DNA of 64,000 nucleotides, from NCBI RefSeq assembly GCF_900290285.1, contig NZ_LT985755.1, positions 10,856 to 74,855 of the forward strand, read 5' to 3'. The notes beneath the pieces were generated by a model. It ran no database searches. It was not told the origin of the DNA and was given only the letters and a program-made list of their open reading frames with translations. The stretch is from Candidatus Centipeda massiliensis (GTDB lineage: Bacteria > Bacillota > Negativicutes > Selenomonadales > Selenomonadaceae). This document shows positions 17,890-27,703 of this stretch, in pieces (position 1 is the stretch's first letter; every line of letters begins with the position of its first letter). A program made the translations under genes and the position numbers.

Positions 17890-18189
17890 TTATCGTAGTC
17901 CTCTTGTATTGACATCTTCTAGCAATGCAGATATTTCTGCATCGTTCTGTCCGAGACGAATCAGTTCGAGCCGCTTCTCCCTGCGGAGCTTTTTGATCGC
18001 GCACTCACGTTTCTGCGCCTCCTCTTTCGTCGCAAAGGACTCCGCATAGACAAGGCGGACGGGTCCGCGCCCACGCGTGTACTTCGCTCCTGTTCCCTCA
18101 TTGTGTGCATGAAGACGCCGCCTGAGATCATTTGTCCAGCCGGCATAGAGACTCCCATCGGCACACAACAGGAGGTACGCGTAATTCAT
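17890..18189 (-). CDS. GIY-YIG nuclease family protein (YhbQ/UPF0213-like)
   Basis: 99-residue single-domain protein. The GIY-YIG fold is visible in [20 protein letters not shown], followed by [23 protein letters not shown] and a conserved E in [12 protein letters not shown]. Relatives of this size (YhbQ, YazA) are thought to act on nucleic acids, but their role is poorly known. It overlaps the cyclophilin gene by 4 nt. Confidence 0.9.
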   Translation of the reverse strand: MNYAYLLLCADGSLYAGWTNDLRRRLHAHNEGTGAKYTRGRGPVRLVYAESFATKEEAQKRECAIKKLRREKRLELIRLGQNDAEISALLEDVNTRGLR

Positions 18190-18797
18190 TCCGCAGCATC
18201 TTTGATGGTAATTTTCTCAATCACAACATCGTGCACGGGACGATCACCGTATCCTGTCTTCGTGTGACCGATATCGCGCACCACATCCATCCCATCAATC
18301 ACCTTTCCGAAGACAGCATGTTTGTTATCGAGCCACGGGGTTGCGGCGAGCGTAATGAAGAACTGACTGCCGCCCGTATTGGGGCCCGCATTTGCCATCG
18401 AAAGAATCCCCTCATCATCGTGCTTCAGTGAGGGATCAAATTCATCGGGAATCTTATAGCCCGGACCGCCTGTACCGTTGCCATTCGGGTCACCGCCCTG
18501 AATCATGAACCCATCGATGACGCGATGGAAGATCAGACCGTCATAGAACCCCTTTTCCACGAGGTCGATGAAGTTCTTCGTCGTAATGGGGGCTTTATCC
18601 TCGAAGAGTTCGACCTCGAACGTCCCCTTGTTGGTTGTAAATACTGCAATGCGATTTGCCACAGTTCTCTGCGCTCCTTTGTTCTGATCCAACAGCATAT
18701 TAAATGACATCCCCGCACTCCCGCTGTGCGCCATGAACAATACGGCAACGACGACAACAGCGATACCGAGTGACAGGAGATAAAATTTCTTCCTCAT
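18186..18797 (-). CDS. Peptidyl-prolyl cis-trans isomerase, cyclophilin type
   Basis: 203-residue foldase with an N-terminal signal or membrane anchor ([20 protein letters not shown]). No lipobox cysteine is seen, so it is probably membrane-anchored facing the periplasm. The cyclophilin domain shows the conserved core: [33 protein letters not shown], and a final [14 protein letters not shown]. The start at 18797 gives a clean signal sequence, with a GGAGG about 12 bp upstream. Confidence 0.94.
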   Translation of the reverse strand: MRKKFYLLSLGIAVVVVAVLFMAHSGSAGMSFNMLLDQNKGAQRTVANRIAVFTTNKGTFEVELFEDKAPITTKNFIDLVEKGFYDGLIFHRVIDGFMIQGGDPNGNGTGGPGYKIPDEFDPSLKHDDEGILSMANAGPNTGGSQFFITLAATPWLDNKHAVFGKVIDGMDVVRDIGHTKTGYGDRPVHDVVIEKITIKDAAE

Positions 18798-18832
18798 TCT
18801 ACCGAAAGCCCTCCCATAATTCAATACATATT

Positions 18833-19537
18833 TCAAAAAGAATGTCGCTGCCCCGCTTGCGTCGGTGACCATACGGGAATCTCACGCCCCACCGCAAAAA
18901 ATCCCTCCGACGGTTTCCATGCGGGATAGCCGACGGAGTGCATGGAAACAAGTGCCTGTGGATACGTCTCTGCACAGAACACCTTAGCCCCGCGCTCCAT
19001 CGAAGGACCGAGCCGTCCGTCCACGGGAAAAAAGGCAAGGTCGAAGGAGAGTCCCGCAAGGCGTTTCATCTGTTTGCGAAAAGCATTCTCCGCAAGCTTC
19101 CGATTCTCTGCTGTATCCCCCGTCCAGTCCCACCAGTTAAAATCCCCTGCATGAAAGATACGCTTCCCATTTACTTCCACCAAAAAGGACGTCCCCTCAT
19201 CCGTCGATGCAAACGACTTGACTGCGATACAGTCATCTTGCCACGCATCATAAAGCCCGATCCAACTCGTCCGGTCTGTCGGCATATATGCAGCCCCCGC
19301 ATTTGATCGTATATCCTCGCTCAAAAGATAGCGCTGTGTCTTGGCGGCATAGCGTGCTATCATGGGATTAAAGTGATCGAAATGCGCATGGGAAGCAAAG
19401 AAGTACAGACACGCATAGTTCTCCTTCTCCACAGCCGCAGGAAGAACACCTGCTGGATCATCAAACGCATCAAAGACGAGCAGAACATCATCCGTACGGA
19501 CGAGAAAGCCGCTGTTCAGCAAATACGTTGCTTCCAT
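18833..19537 (-). CDS. MBL-fold metallo-hydrolase
   Basis: 234 residues. The metal-binding motif of the metallo-beta-lactamase fold is present: H50, H52, D54 and H55 in [10 protein letters not shown], with a later H in [11 protein letters not shown]. It belongs to the UlaG-like/L-ascorbate lactonase-like group of small MBL proteins; the substrate cannot be inferred. It lies 6 bp after the YitT gene, so likely in one transcript. Confidence 0.85.
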   Translation of the reverse strand: MEATYLLNSGFLVRTDDVLLVFDAFDDPAGVLPAAVEKENYACLYFFASHAHFDHFNPMIARYAAKTQRYLLSEDIRSNAGAAYMPTDRTSWIGLYDAWQDDCIAVKSFASTDEGTSFLVEVNGKRIFHAGDFNWWDWTGDTAENRKLAENAFRKQMKRLAGLSFDLAFFPVDGRLGPSMERGAKVFCAETYPQALVSMHSVGYPAWKPSEGFFAVGREIPVWSPTQAGQRHSF

Positions 19538-19543
19538 AGAATC

Positions 19544-20461
19544 TCATCTTCTTTCTTTTTCATCGTCATCATCGTCCGATGCCGAGGCATCGTTCTGGTT
19601 GATCCGTCCAAATCCACGTCCCATGACCTCATTCGCGGACATGATGATGACAAAGGCATGGGGATCGACATTGTGTACGATGAACTTCAGCTTGCCCACC
19701 TGCGTGGTACCGACCGCGACGAAGACAACATTTCGTTCACGACGCGTGTATGCTCCCTGTCCATGCAAAAACGTAACACCGCGGTGCATTTCATCGATGA
19801 TATTATCGGCAATTTCCTTGTGTTTGCCCGAAATGATGAGAACTGCCTTGCGGTGATTGAAGCCCGCAACGATCTTATCCACGACGGTCGCATTGATGAA
19901 CATATAGATGAGTGTGAACATCGCAGGTGCCATGCCAAAGAGAAAGGCTGCGATGAGCATAATGAGGCAGTTCATCGAGAAGAGAACGCCGCCCATGTGC
20001 AAATCGTAATATTTCCGAACAATGGCGGCGAGGATGTCAAACCCACCCGTGCTGCCATTCATGCGAAAGACAAGCCCGTAGCCAAGCCCTGCAAACACGC
20101 CGCCATAAACGGTAGTCAGCATCATATCGCTCACAGGTGCATAAGCGTTAAGCGGACGCGTTAGATCGAGGAAAAAAGAAAAAATCGCCGTTCCGATGAT
20201 GATGTCAATGGTGTACGCCTTCCCCATCAGTTTCCACGCCATAAAGAGCAATGGAATATTATAGAGAAACGTCTGTAGACCAATGGGCAGTCCGAAAAGA
20301 TAGTAGACAATCATCGCAATGCCCGTTGCACCGCCCGTCAGGAGATGTGCCGGAATCAAAAAAAGATTGATCGCGCTGCTTGCAATAAGACAGCCGATGG
20401 TGATTCCGACATAGCGCATAACGCGATGCCCGAATACGCGGATGTGCAGGTCATGTGTCAT
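19544..20461 (-). CDS. YitT family membrane protein (DUF161-DUF2179)
   Basis: 305 residues. The N-terminal ~190 residues hold 5-6 membrane helices with the YitT-family signature GGATGIAMIVYYLF and the repeat-like GSTGGFDILA. The C-terminal ~90 residues form the soluble DUF2179 domain (KAVLIISGKHKEIADNIID, ERNVVFVAVGTTQVGKLK). The family is widespread in Firmicutes and its transport role is unproven. It overlaps the upstream secreted-protein gene by 4 nt. The last ~15 residues are Asp/Glu/Arg-rich. Confidence 0.92.
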   Translation of the reverse strand: MTHDLHIRVFGHRVMRYVGITIGCLIASSAINLFLIPAHLLTGGATGIAMIVYYLFGLPIGLQTFLYNIPLLFMAWKLMGKAYTIDIIIGTAIFSFFLDLTRPLNAYAPVSDMMLTTVYGGVFAGLGYGLVFRMNGSTGGFDILAAIVRKYYDLHMGGVLFSMNCLIMLIAAFLFGMAPAMFTLIYMFINATVVDKIVAGFNHRKAVLIISGKHKEIADNIIDEMHRGVTFLHGQGAYTRRERNVVFVAVGTTQVGKLKFIVHNVDPHAFVIIMSANEVMGRGFGRINQNDASASDDDDDEKERR

Positions 20462-21099
20462 TTAACATATCCTCCAAGCCGCACCTGTTCATTTTTCGGA
20501 AGATCGGACACATCAATTTCCTTAGATGCGATGAATCCGCGCCTCAGATCGAGTTCGACAAAGGACTCGTCATCGGATAGTGCCATCTCATCCGCTTCCT
20601 CATCGGTCAATGGGAGCATCGTGATCCGCGCCGACTGCAGCGCACCATTCTCCGCATTCAGATTCAGGATCAGACGCGTGCGCGGATGTTCCGGGTGGGC
20701 ATACACATAGCAAGTATTGCCGTCCAAAAACTGACGCTCGGCTTTCCCATATATCTTCGTAAGATAGCTGCTTGTTGAGCCATAGTGGACATCCTTGCGC
20801 AGCCGATACTTCTCTCCAATCAGATTGATGTCGACAATTTTCCCTGTTGCAGAGGAGGCAGAGACGACAATATCCCCGTAAGTATAGGTCTTGAGATGAA
20901 TCCCCCAAATCACCTGATCGTTCTGAACGTCCGGCTCTCCCCATTTCGCGCGGAGCGTCTCCTCTGACTCCCCCAAAGCAATGTTCTGATAGGAAAAGTC
21001 TTCGGCGTGTATCTTACCTGCCGCTTCTCCACGCACAAAGAGCGAAAGGGAAAGAAGGCATAGGAGCATCAATGTGCCGTAGCGAAAATATCTCTGCAT
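20458..21099 (-). CDS. Secreted protein of unknown function
   Basis: 213 residues with a clear signal peptide (YFRYGTLMLLCLLSLSLFV, then AAGK). I do not recognise the family. The region after the signal, NIALGESEETLRAKWGEP, resembles the start of SmpA/OmlA-like or BLIP-like folds, where a short helix with a conserved WGEP turn is common; this is a weak similarity. The start at 21099 has GAGGTGG 5 bp upstream. It sits between an M29 aminopeptidase and YitT, with 14 bp and -4 bp spacing, so is part of that operon. Confidence 0.75.
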   Translation of the reverse strand: MQRYFRYGTLMLLCLLSLSLFVRGEAAGKIHAEDFSYQNIALGESEETLRAKWGEPDVQNDQVIWGIHLKTYTYGDIVVSASSATGKIVDINLIGEKYRLRKDVHYGSTSSYLTKIYGKAERQFLDGNTCYVYAHPEHPRTRLILNLNAENGALQSARITMLPLTDEEADEMALSDDESFVELDLRRGFIASKEIDVSDLPKNEQVRLGGYVK

Positions 21100-21113
21100 A
21101 TACGCCACCTCAC

Positions 21114-22346
21114 TTAAAATGTAAAGTTCCCATTTTCCATGATCGTAACCGCTTCGCCGGACGGGGTGCGTCCGACGACCATAAGATCAGCCGTTCCGAT
21201 CATAAAGTCCTCATGAACAATCGAATGATTTACACCGTGATGGCGGAGTTCGTCTTCTGTCATGTCTTCACCACTCTCGATACAGGTTGGATATGCTTTT
21301 CCAAAGGCAAGATGACAGGAAGCATTCTCATCGAAAAGCGTATTGTAAAAAAGAATACCACTCTGCGAGATTGGCGAATCATGCGGCACAAGTGCGACCT
21401 CACCGAGGAAGGAAGCCCCCTCATCCGTGTGGAGGAGTTCCTTCAGATATGCTTCGCCCTGCTCCGCCTTATAATCCACAACCCTCCCCGCACGGAATTC
21501 AAGTGTGAAGCCACTGATTAAATTCCCGTTGTAATGAAGCGGCTTCGAGGCGACGACCGTACCGTTCACGCCATCTCTCTTAGGAAGCGTATAGACCTCC
21601 TCTGTCGGGAGATTCGCGGCAAATACCGTTCCCGCAGCAGACTTCTCTGCTCCTCCCATCCAGATATGTCCTTTGGGAAGCTCGATGCGAAGGTCGGTTC
21701 CCAGTGCATTCCGATAATGCAGCTCGGTGAATGCGTGAGCATTGAGAAATGCCGTAATCTTTTGCAGGCGCTGGATATGCGTCTGCCATACCGCAATCGG
21801 ATCCTCATCCATGGAAACGCACACGGCGCTCAGAATCTGTCCCCAGAGACGATCCACTGCCTCCGTCGCCGAACAGTTCGGGAACACCTTACGAGCCCAT
21901 GCTGTTGTCGGGACAGAAACAACACACCATGTATTCTTATTGCTCATTAACCGCGCACGATAGTCCATGAGTGCTTTTCCGGCTGCTTGACTCGCCTCTG
22001 TGAGACGTTTTGGATCGATGTCCGAATAGAGATCCGGATCCGATGCCGCAATCGAAATGAATGCGGCTCCCCGCGCGGCATGGTCATCATAAAAGAGTTT
22101 TCGCCATGCGGGAAACTCGCGGAAACGCTCCGCATGCGCCTTCTGAAAGCGAATATGGGCAAACGCCTCATCGTTCCAGTTGACAGCGACATCATAGGCG
22201 CCGACATCATACGCCTCCGAGGCAAGGGCATGTACGAAGTCCGCACAGGCAATCGGCGCATGGATAACGAGCGGCTGATCCTGCTGCAAGTTGACGCCCA
22301 CACGAATCACAAGAGCGGCATATTTCTTGAGTAAGTCCGTATTCAT
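21114..22346 (-). CDS. Aminopeptidase, M29 family (AmpS/PepS-like)
   Basis: 410 residues, normal for this metallo-aminopeptidase family. The family pattern is visible: an N-terminal domain (LLKKYAALVIRVGVNLQ), the metal-ligand region with E and H (ESGEDMTEDELRHHGVNHS), NTLFDENASCHLAFG, and the closing HEDFMIGTADLMVVGRT. It cleaves N-terminal residues from peptides. I chose the ATG at 22346 because GAGG sits 6 bp upstream. It begins directly after the dtd stop, so the two are probably coupled. Confidence 0.93.
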   Translation of the reverse strand: MNTDLLKKYAALVIRVGVNLQQDQPLVIHAPIACADFVHALASEAYDVGAYDVAVNWNDEAFAHIRFQKAHAERFREFPAWRKLFYDDHAARGAAFISIAASDPDLYSDIDPKRLTEASQAAGKALMDYRARLMSNKNTWCVVSVPTTAWARKVFPNCSATEAVDRLWGQILSAVCVSMDEDPIAVWQTHIQRLQKITAFLNAHAFTELHYRNALGTDLRIELPKGHIWMGGAEKSAAGTVFAANLPTEEVYTLPKRDGVNGTVVASKPLHYNGNLISGFTLEFRAGRVVDYKAEQGEAYLKELLHTDEGASFLGEVALVPHDSPISQSGILFYNTLFDENASCHLAFGKAYPTCIESGEDMTEDELRHHGVNHSIVHEDFMIGTADLMVVGRTPSGEAVTIMENGNFTF

Positions 22347-22347
22347 T

Positions 22348-22791
22348 TCATACCTCGGTCGTATCAAAGAGCAGGGTTACAGGACCATCGTTGATGGAGG
22401 ATACCTGCATATCTGCCCCAAATTCTCCGTGCTCAACGTGCACATCACGCATTTCCAGCTCCTTCATAAAGGTCTCATAGAGAGGAATCGCGTGATCCGG
22501 TTTTGCAGCCTTGGAGAATCCGGGACGACGCTTTTTGAGGTCAGCAAACAGCGTGAACTGTGAAATCACGAGCACCGCTCCATTGACCTCAGCAAGGGCG
22601 CGGTTCATCTTCCCCGCCTCATCGGAGAATACACGCAAATGCACGATTTTCTCTGCGAGATGCGCAGCATCCTCCGCAGTATCCTCCGGTGCAATTCCCA
22701 ACAGGACAAGATAGCCCGCTTTAATTTGACCGCAAACGTGACCTTCGATCTCTACAGATGCTTCTTTCACTCGTGTGACTACGGCGCGCAA
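22348..22791 (-). CDS. dtd: D-aminoacyl-tRNA deacylase Dtd
   Basis: Removes D-amino acids wrongly attached to tRNA. 147 residues when started at the TTG at 22791, which is preceded by GAGGGG and matches the family start (normally MRAVVQRV; here the Met codon is TTG). An upstream in-frame ATG would add eight residues with no family match. Key motifs are SQFTL (77-81) and the cross-subunit GPVT (136-139). The promoter -10 box is at 22824-22829. Confidence 0.95.
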   Translation of the reverse strand: MRAVVTRVKEASVEIEGHVCGQIKAGYLVLLGIAPEDTAEDAAHLAEKIVHLRVFSDEAGKMNRALAEVNGAVLVISQFTLFADLKKRRPGFSKAAKPDHAIPLYETFMKELEMRDVHVEHGEFGADMQVSSINDGPVTLLFDTTEV

Positions 22792-22823
22792 GGAATCCCC
22801 TCTTTCTCTATTCAATGTGCCCT

Positions 22824-22829
22824 ATTATA
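22824..22829 (-). promoter_or_regulatory. -10 box of the dtd promoter
   Basis: A perfect TATAAT on the minus strand 32 bp before the dtd TTG start. The -35 position (AAGACA, 17 bp away) is poor and lies about 10 bp from repeat copy D. Confidence 0.45.
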
Positions 22830-22855
22830 GCATGCTTCTGCGCAGATGTCTTTCA

Positions 22856-23016
22856 GGAATCACTGATAAATTCAGCACCATCATCTTGACGCATCTTTTT
22901 TGCCCGCACTTTGGCGGAAAATCCTCCACAGAGCACCACTCTGCGTCCGGTTTTCCGCCTTGTTCGGACGAAAAAATCTACACCAATCTGCAGGACTTCA
23001 TTTTATCAGTGATTCC
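22856..23016 (+). mobile_element. MITE-like repeat, copy D
   Basis: 161-bp copy with ends GGAATCACTGATAAA and TTTATCAGTGATTCC, flanked by TTCA on both sides (22852-22855 and 23017-23020). The right-hand duplication contains the stop codon of the apeB gene, so the element inserted exactly at the end of that gene without changing the protein. The internal hairpin is CAGAG / CTCTG, a base-pair change relative to the other copies. Confidence 0.88.
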
Positions 23017-23017
23017 T

Positions 23018-24304
23018 TCAAGCAGAGAAAAAAGATGTGAGCAGCTGCGTCAGTGCGAGCTGATCGCGTGTGCCCATTGTCTCGCGCGCAGAGTGCATCC
23101 CAAGAAGAGGCGCACCAATGTCCATCGTTCGCATCGGCACCTGTGTGGAGAGAATCGACCCGAGTGTTGCGCCGCCTGCCGCATCAGAGTTATTTGTAAA
23201 AACCTGATATGGGATTTTTTCCCGCTCACAAATGTCGGCTACAGTAGCATAAGCCTTCGGATCTCCGGCATAGGACTGATTTGCGGCGACCTTGAGGACG
23301 GGGCCGCCCCCCAGCACAGGCTGATTCGTCGGATCCGCCTTTTCAGGCGCATTCGGGTGCAGGGCATGCGCAACATCTACAGAAAGACAGAAGCCGTCAA
23401 GAATCTTTGCAAGGTATTCGTCCCGCGAAAAGCCCAATGTCAAATAGATGCGTTCAAGCAGTATGGCAAGCGCCGTCGACCCTGCCCCCTGCTTCGTGCG
23501 GCTTCCCACCTCCTCGTTGTCAAAGAGTGCGACAACGCGGATACCATCTTCACCGTCCCAGTCATAGATCGCATCGACACATGCCTTGACCGAGGAGAGA
23601 TTATCAAGACGCGGTGCGGAAAGGAAGGCTTCATCACATCCCAAAAGACAACCGCGCTCATAGGGGTAGGCATTCAAATCATAGGACAGGATGTCTTGGG
23701 CGGGAACATCGAGTTCATAGGAAAGGAGTTCATGCAGTTTTTTCAGATCATCTGCATCGCCCTCATTGCTTTGAAAGAACATCGGCAGGAGATCCTTTTG
23801 CGGCTTCAGCTCGACCCCTTCATTTACCTTGCGGTTCATGTGAATCGCAAGGTTTGGTACAATCATAAGCGGACGACGAAAATCCACGAGCCGCAGGTGC
23901 GGCGCAAAGGGATCCTCGGTACGCAAAGCAACCGCTCCCGCGAGAGAAAGCGGCCGATCCATCCACGTATTGCGGATCATGCCTCCATATACCTCTGCAT
24001 TCAGCTTGCCGTAGCCATGCTCTCTCAGCACCGGATTCGGCTTGATGCGCAGACAGGGAAAATCCGTATGCGCACATGCAATGCGGAGCGATCCGTGAGG
24101 GTTTTCCCCAATCGAAACAAGGACTGCCCCCGTGTGAAAGAGCGAAAAAGAATAGCATCGTCCCGTACGTATTCCCTCTGCCCCAAGCGCGTGATCCCCA
24201 CAGGCAGCTTCTTGGCAGCTCTGCTGCACCACATGATATGGCGATGCTGCCGCATCTATAAAATCGATCAAATTCTTTGCACAGCGTCTTTCTGCGGATG
24301 TCAT
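23018..24304 (-). CDS. apeB: Aminopeptidase, M18 family
   Basis: 428-residue zinc aminopeptidase of the aspartyl-aminopeptidase/yscI family. Metal-site motifs are visible: CAHTDFPCLRIKP, the E-E pair in ALFDNEEVGS, DVAHALHPN, and the closing GAPLLGMHSARET. The start at 24304 has GAGG 5 bp upstream; a second ATG at 24325 lacks a good site. Its stop codon lies in the target duplication of repeat copy D. Confidence 0.94.
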   Translation of the reverse strand: MTSAERRCAKNLIDFIDAAASPYHVVQQSCQEAACGDHALGAEGIRTGRCYSFSLFHTGAVLVSIGENPHGSLRIACAHTDFPCLRIKPNPVLREHGYGKLNAEVYGGMIRNTWMDRPLSLAGAVALRTEDPFAPHLRLVDFRRPLMIVPNLAIHMNRKVNEGVELKPQKDLLPMFFQSNEGDADDLKKLHELLSYELDVPAQDILSYDLNAYPYERGCLLGCDEAFLSAPRLDNLSSVKACVDAIYDWDGEDGIRVVALFDNEEVGSRTKQGAGSTALAILLERIYLTLGFSRDEYLAKILDGFCLSVDVAHALHPNAPEKADPTNQPVLGGGPVLKVAANQSYAGDPKAYATVADICEREKIPYQVFTNNSDAAGGATLGSILSTQVPMRTMDIGAPLLGMHSARETMGTRDQLALTQLLTSFFSA

Positions 24305-24330
24305 ATCTGCCTCACAATCGTTCATAACAG

Positions 24331-24360
24331 AAAAAGACCCGCCCATGGGCTGGTCTTTTT
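24331..24360. terminator. Terminator downstream of tRNA-Pro
   Basis: Nearly perfect hairpin AAAAAGACC-GCCC / GGGC-GGTCTTTTT between tRNA-Pro and apeB. It works in either direction but there is a gene only upstream on the minus strand. Confidence 0.88.
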
Positions 24361-24373
24361 GCGTCGAGTAAAA

Positions 24374-24450
24374 TGGTCGGGATGACAGGATTCGAACCTG
24401 CGGCCTCATCGTCCCGAACGATGCGCGCTACCAAACTGTGCCACATCCCG
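24374..24450 (-). tRNA. tRNA-Pro (anticodon CGG)
   Basis: 77-nt cloverleaf with acceptor CGGGATG / CATCCCG, anticodon loop TTCGGGA in stem CATCG / CGATG, T arm GCAGGTTCGAATCCTGT and encoded CCA. It is followed by its own hairpin terminator. Confidence 0.95.
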
Positions 24451-24462
24451 ACAACGATATGT

Positions 24463-24491
24463 ATTCTATCAACTTTTCACATAAAAAGCAA
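24463..24491 (-). promoter_or_regulatory. Promoter of tRNA-Pro
   Basis: TTGCTT and TAGAAT are separated by 17 bp on the minus strand, with the -10 box 12 bp from the tRNA. It lies just beyond the stop codon of the HAD hydrolase gene. Confidence 0.65.
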
Positions 24492-24495
24492 GCAT

Positions 24496-25209
24496 TTATT
24501 TTCCGATCCGTGCCATGAGGAGCGCACGAAGCTCCCCCTCCGACACCACTTCGGCACACGGCTGAATCTTCGCCGTCGCCGGCACTTGACGGTGTCGATG
24601 ATTGAACCAGACAGCCTGCCAGCCCGCAGCCTCTGCCCCGACGATATCCAGATCAAAAGCATCTCCTACGTAGATCAGGTTTTTCGGCGCAAGGTTCAAA
24701 CGGTGTTCCATCTCGCGAAAGATGCGTACATCCGGCTTTCGGAAGGGGTGATCCCCCGAAACGATGATTTGATCCTCCGGAATCCACGGAGCAACATGGA
24801 GAGAACGCAATTTATTCCTCTGATGACGGGAATCTCCGTTTGTAATAATCCCAATGGTGACATGCGCACGGAGTTCATCCAGCAGCCCCTTCATCGTATC
24901 TGACAGCCGGATCTGATACTGAAGCTCCATATAGCGGTGCTGAAACGCCAGCGCCTCCTCATCCGTCACCTCAATATCATAGGCGCGCAAAGTCATGCGC
25001 AACCGGTAGATGTAGAGTTCCTCCATCGTCATCCTGCCGGTTTGGGAATCCGCAAAGCGCTCGTCGCTGTAATGACGGAAGGAGAGAAACAATTTCTGCA
25101 AGGGCAGATCGTACTGCGTCCCATAGAAACTCTGATATGCACCGAAAAAGGGCTGTGCCATATCATAGAGGGTGTCATCGACATCAAATACTACGCCGCG
25201 AATATCCAT
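24496..25209 (-). CDS. HAD-superfamily hydrolase
   Basis: 237-residue phosphatase-like protein. Motif I is DVDDTLYD with the nucleophile D near residue 9; motif II is GIITNGDS; a K follows in GDHPFRKPDVRIF (motif III); motif IV is YVGDAFDLDIVGA. A cap domain lies between I and II. It resembles YjjG/YfnB-type HAD phosphatases, and the substrate is unknown. TGAGGAA precedes the ATG. Confidence 0.92.
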   Translation of the reverse strand: MDIRGVVFDVDDTLYDMAQPFFGAYQSFYGTQYDLPLQKLFLSFRHYSDERFADSQTGRMTMEELYIYRLRMTLRAYDIEVTDEEALAFQHRYMELQYQIRLSDTMKGLLDELRAHVTIGIITNGDSRHQRNKLRSLHVAPWIPEDQIIVSGDHPFRKPDVRIFREMEHRLNLAPKNLIYVGDAFDLDIVGAEAAGWQAVWFNHRHRQVPATAKIQPCAEVVSEGELRALLMARIGK

Positions 25210-25270
25210 AAGTTCCTCATTCCATATTGATTACCATTTCTATTATAAGGGAAAGCATGGTACTCCGCAA

Positions 25271-27703
25271 TTACTCCCCCAAAAAATTCTCTGCGCCAAA
25301 GGTGCGAACCGACAGATGCTCCCCATCTGTGTGAAAGATGATCGCTCCATCCCTATCCGTCCGTAGCGTCTGTGCTCCCACACGCTCATATCGTGCTACG
25401 ACATCGGGGCGCGGATGGCCAAAGGAGTTGTCTGCGCCAACACAGTAGATGGCATAGAGAGGATTTGTCGCCTGAACAAAATGCTCAGAACTGGATGTAT
25501 CCGAGCCGTGGTGCGGCACCTTCAGCACGGTCGTATGAAGGTCGATTCCGCGCGCAATCATCTTTTCCTCGTGCTCCTGCACGAGATCACCCGTAAAAAG
25601 AAAGCTCGCATTCCCATAGCGGACGCGATAGACATTGGAAACTTCATTGCCGGTCGTATGTTCCACGTCGCTATAGGAGGGCGCATACAAAACATCGACG
25701 GTCACACCGTCCAACGAGATCGACTGCCCCTCCTGTGCTCTGCCGAGCTTCATGAGAAGTGGATTCCCGTCACCAAGGCGCATACTTCGCGCATACGCCG
25801 CTGCTCCCTCATCGGCGGTATAGACGTACCTTACCGGCATACGTGCGAGAATGGCGCCCGCACCTGCCGCGTGGTCTTCATGTGCGTGCGACAGAAATAT
25901 ATAGTCCACTTCACGAATGCCGTAATGCAGGAGGTACGGCACATCGACGCGCGCACCGACATCAAAAGTATCGCGCGTTCCTCCCGTATCAAAAAGCATC
26001 GCATGACCGTGGGGCGTTACAACAAGAGCGGCATCCCCCTGCCCAACATCAATAAAATGCACCTCCATTTCATTGGGACGTGTGATCTGCCATGAGAAAA
26101 GAAAAACAACGATAAAAGAAGAAACAATTATAAATTTATATCTAAAACGATAAATAAATTCAGCCGTTATTTCACGATATTCCTGCGGGACAAACAGTAT
26201 GGACAGGACAGCATAGTAACAGAGTCCCGCAGACACGCCCATCGACGGCAGCCAAACAGAGGAAAACGGGAGTGCAGCCATGACCCGAGTCATCTCAAAC
26301 GAAATCCCAAGGAGCATACTGTCAAACGCAAAGACAACTGCTCCAAGCATGGGAATAAAAAATGCTGCAATCCCACCGACAAGACCTAAAACAATAATAA
26401 TATCGACGAGAGGAACGACAACGAGATTCGATAGGAGCGCAGAGATGGAAATTTGGTTGAAATGCCATGCGAGGACAGGAAGTGTTGCCAGCTGCGCCCC
26501 CATCGTGATGGAGATGCCTGCCGCGACGAATCGTGGAAGTTTCCCCAGCCATGTACGAAATACGGGTGCAAGGAAGAGCAGCCCCGCCGTCGCCAAAAAC
26601 GACAGCTGGAAGCTGATGTGAAAAAGGAGAAGCGGTGAGACGAGAAGCATGAGAAGCCCCGTCAGTACGAGCAGGTACTGCCCATCGCGCTCCCGCCCGA
26701 GAATCAGCCCCAGAAAGGCGACCGCCCCCATGATGCCGGAACGGACAGCGGGCGGAACGAGTCCCGCAAGAATCACATAGCTGATGATGGAAAGAACGAC
26801 GGCCGACGCGGAAAGCCATCGCGGCAGACGCAGGAACAATGCCAGCCACGCGATCACGGCAGCAAGAAGGCTGATATGCGAGCCGGAAACGGAGAGGATG
26901 TGCACAATGCCGGTGATGGTAAACGCCTCCAGCAATTCTGGGCGTATCCCCTCGTATCCGCCGAAGAGCATGGCAAAGATCGCCGCCGCATCACTGCGCG
27001 GCATGACCTCTGTCATACGGTCAAAATAGTGCGCGCGTATCTGTGCCGCAAGGCGCAGAAACATTTGCACGTATGTCGGCTCTTCATTGGGGATAATTTT
27101 TATGCCACTTTCCCGAGCCGACATTCCCGCAGTAATCCCCTCACAGCGCAGGAGAAATCGTGTATTGATCTGCCCCGGATTTTGATAGAACACGGGGCGG
27201 CGAACCTTCCCTTCTGCCGTGATTGCATCACCGATCTGACCGACAGGGGAATCCTCCTCAGCGCCCCGTCGCGTGTAGACGAGGATTTTACCGGATCCCG
27301 CCTGTTCCTCACGTCCCTGTACGATTCTGTGAACAGAAACTGTATAGCGTATATGCTGAATTCCATCCACATCTGTTCGGAGGCGCGGCGGCTCCGCAAT
27401 GATACCGCTCAGTGTGATATTTTGTCCGACCATGCGCGAAACATCATGGGTGGGAAGTTCGTAGACGGCAGCAAAGCGAAAGATGCCCAACATGAAAAAA
27501 AGCCCCACAAAGGCGATCCACGTTCGTTCACTCTGTTTCAGAACAAGGATGCTGGAGGCAAATGCAGCGAGGAGCAGGAGTGTGATCAGATAGGGCAGAT
27601 ATTCCGCAAAGGGAATATGCAGCCATGCACAGCACAGAATACCAAGCCCGAATGCAGCAAGAAGACCGCTGAGGAACGAAAGCTGGTACTGCCCCATCTT
27701 CAT
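25271..27703 (-). CDS. comEC: ComEC/Rec2 DNA-uptake channel protein
   Basis: 810-residue inner-membrane protein that carries single-stranded DNA into the cell during natural transformation. An N-terminal part with two or three helices and an OB-fold-like region is followed by the Competence domain with many helices (ITGIVHILSVSGSHISLLAA). The C-terminal MBL-fold domain (about 550-790) contains FLSHAHEDHAAGAG and VPHHGSDTSSSEHF and may degrade the non-transported strand. It overlaps comEA by 4 nt. Together with dprA at 36.3 kb it suggests competence. Confidence 0.96.
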   Translation of the reverse strand: MKMGQYQLSFLSGLLAAFGLGILCCAWLHIPFAEYLPYLITLLLLAAFASSILVLKQSERTWIAFVGLFFMLGIFRFAAVYELPTHDVSRMVGQNITLSGIIAEPPRLRTDVDGIQHIRYTVSVHRIVQGREEQAGSGKILVYTRRGAEEDSPVGQIGDAITAEGKVRRPVFYQNPGQINTRFLLRCEGITAGMSARESGIKIIPNEEPTYVQMFLRLAAQIRAHYFDRMTEVMPRSDAAAIFAMLFGGYEGIRPELLEAFTITGIVHILSVSGSHISLLAAVIAWLALFLRLPRWLSASAVVLSIISYVILAGLVPPAVRSGIMGAVAFLGLILGRERDGQYLLVLTGLLMLLVSPLLLFHISFQLSFLATAGLLFLAPVFRTWLGKLPRFVAAGISITMGAQLATLPVLAWHFNQISISALLSNLVVVPLVDIIIVLGLVGGIAAFFIPMLGAVVFAFDSMLLGISFEMTRVMAALPFSSVWLPSMGVSAGLCYYAVLSILFVPQEYREITAEFIYRFRYKFIIVSSFIVVFLFSWQITRPNEMEVHFIDVGQGDAALVVTPHGHAMLFDTGGTRDTFDVGARVDVPYLLHYGIREVDYIFLSHAHEDHAAGAGAILARMPVRYVYTADEGAAAYARSMRLGDGNPLLMKLGRAQEGQSISLDGVTVDVLYAPSYSDVEHTTGNEVSNVYRVRYGNASFLFTGDLVQEHEEKMIARGIDLHTTVLKVPHHGSDTSSSEHFVQATNPLYAIYCVGADNSFGHPRPDVVARYERVGAQTLRTDRDGAIIFHTDGEHLSVRTFGAENFLGE

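Noticed and set aside
22775-24385. A 536-codon plus-strand frame covering repeat copy D and apeB
   Set aside because: It crosses a mobile element and is antisense to a gene with complete M18 motifs; no ribosome site.
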